Of a stretch of DNA of 7,850 nt, positions 7,256 to 7,850 are shown one piece after another (the stretch's first letter is position 1; each line of letters starts with the position of its first letter). The position numbers were made by a program, and so were the translations under genes. The stretch covers positions 1 through 7,850 of the forward strand of contig JBMSHD010000100.1 of assembly GCA_049416425.1 (NCBI GenBank), written 5' to 3'. Origin of the DNA: JBMSHD01 sp049416425 (GTDB lineage: Bacteria; Pseudomonadota; Gammaproteobacteria; Francisellales; Francisellaceae). Under the pieces are notes generated by a model. That model ran no database searches, was not told the DNA's origin, and saw only the letters and a list, made by a program, of their open reading frames with translations.

Positions 7256-7681
7256 TTAGCGGCTGAAAATATCACTTTGGCTGAAGAAATAGGCGATTTC
7301 AGTGGCGGCGGTATCTTCGGCGTCTGAGCCATGGACGGCATTGGCATCGATACTCTCGGCAAAATCGGCACGAATCGTGCCGGCTTCGGCTTCTTTTGGA
7401 TTGGTAGCACCCATTAGCTCACGATTTTTGGCGATGGCATTGTCACCTTCTAAGACTTGAATCATCACAGGTCCTGAGCTCATGAAGCTGACTAAGTCTT
7501 TGAAAAATGGACGTGCTTTATGAACGGCATAGAAACCGGCAGCCTCTTTTTCAGATAGGTAAGCCATCTTGGCGGCGATGACTTTAAGTCCCGCTTTTTC
7601 AAAACGTGAGTAGATTTCACCGACGACATTTTTTGCCACGGCATCGGGTTTAATGATAGAGAGTGTTCTTTGAATGGTCAT
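7256..7681 (-). CDS. ndk: Nucleoside diphosphate kinase
   Basis: Ndk moves the gamma-phosphate from ATP to other nucleoside diphosphates through a phosphohistidine and so balances the cytoplasmic NTP and dNTP pools. The 141 residues are typical of bacterial Ndk. Visible active-site elements are K11 in the IIKPDAV motif, Y51, F59, R87, T93 in GATNP, R104, N114 and the catalytic H117 in NAVHGSD. The C-terminus FFSQSDIFSR is of the usual short gammaproteobacterial type. The start at 7681 is supported by AAGGA 7 bases upstream. The gene appears monocistronic, read from its own promoter, and converges on uvrB. It lacks the rlmN neighbour downstream that is common in many gammaproteobacteria, because uvrB occupies that side. 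Nothing in the protein is unusual. Confidence 0.98.
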   Translation of the reverse strand: MTIQRTLSIIKPDAVAKNVVGEIYSRFEKAGLKVIAAKMAYLSEKEAAGFYAVHKARPFFKDLVSFMSSGPVMIQVLEGDNAIAKNRELMGATNPKEAEAGTIRADFAESIDANAVHGSDAEDTAATEIAYFFSQSDIFSR

Positions 7682-7688
7682 GGTATTA

Positions 7689-7693
7689 TCCTT
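7689..7693 (-). promoter_or_regulatory. ndk ribosome binding site
   Basis: AAGGA on the minus strand lies 7 bases before the ndk ATG. It is the strongest Shine-Dalgarno in the window, in keeping with a well-expressed housekeeping enzyme, and it fixes the start. Confidence 0.8.
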
Positions 7694-7720
7694 ATTTTAG
7701 GGTTTAAAAATATCACGATG

Positions 7721-7748
7721 AGTATACCCTCAAAGGGGTTAAATGCAA
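7721..7748 (-). promoter_or_regulatory. Candidate ndk promoter
   Basis: On the minus strand TTGCAT (7743-7748) and TATACT (7721-7726) are 16 bases apart. The -10 matches the consensus at 5 of 6 and the -35 at 3 of 6. The start point would fall near 7713, giving a leader of about 30 bases that includes the ribosome binding site. The spacer holds a small dyad ACCC-N6-GGGT (minus strand), which could be chance. Confidence 0.55.
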
Positions 7749-7823
7749 GAATTTTTCCACACTCAGCGATCATTAATCTCGGCTAAATTAGTATTTTACT
7801 GAAAACTCCCCATTTTTAATAAT

Positions 7824-7837
7824 TGCCTCTTGAGGCA
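7824..7837. repeat. Short inverted repeat TGCCTC-TT-GAGGCA
   Basis: Two exact 6-base arms surround a TT centre. Neither strand has a proper T-run after it (the minus strand continues ATTATTAAAAATGG), so it is not a canonical intrinsic terminator. It could be an operator or a weak terminator for a gene beyond the right edge. The flank 7749-7823 shows nothing else definite. Confidence 0.35.
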
Positions 7838-7850
7838 GTGATTTCAATGT

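Noticed and set aside
7832..7849. Possible start of a rightward gene (GAGG, then ATG at 7847)
   Set aside because: The spacing is 11 bases and only one codon is visible before the window ends, so it cannot be supported.

Overview
The window looks like chromosomal DNA of a gammaproteobacterium. Mfd, UvrB, Ndk and a CCA-encoding tRNA-Arg are all of ordinary gammaproteobacterial form. The moderate G+C, and one AT-rich Lys/Asn/Ser-rich orphan protein, would suit an intracellular lineage such as the Legionellales, but that placement is inference.

Layout from left to right. Bases 1-72 may hold the 3' end of an upstream gene. It runs into a small two-helix membrane protein (62-463, +) of unknown function. 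That gene converges on mfd (378-3845, -), and the two coding regions overlap tail to tail by 86 bases. About 100 bases separate the start of mfd from the divergent tRNA-Arg(CCG) (3946-4022, +). This gap contains a perfect 6-bp dyad that overlaps the likely -35 elements of both promoters. Directly after the tRNA, on the opposite strand, is an unrecognised AT-rich gene for a 315-residue protein (4044-4991, -). A 251-base spacer follows, then uvrB (5243-7252, +), which ends 3 bases from the convergent ndk (7256-7681, -). The last 169 bases hold the ndk ribosome binding site, a good candidate ndk promoter and a short inverted repeat.

The biological core is nucleotide excision repair. Mfd detects RNA polymerase stalled at lesions, removes it and recruits UvrA; UvrB then verifies damage. 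The two genes lie within about 1.4 kb of each other but are read in opposite directions from separate promoters, so they do not form an operon. I see no canonical gammaproteobacterial LexA box (CTGT-N8-ACAG) before uvrB. Ndk balances nucleotide pools. The least ordinary part is the AT-rich gene wedged between the tRNA and uvrB. It is a candidate secreted or effector-like protein, or other accessory cargo, but its function cannot be assigned from sequence alone. I found no clear novel multi-gene system.
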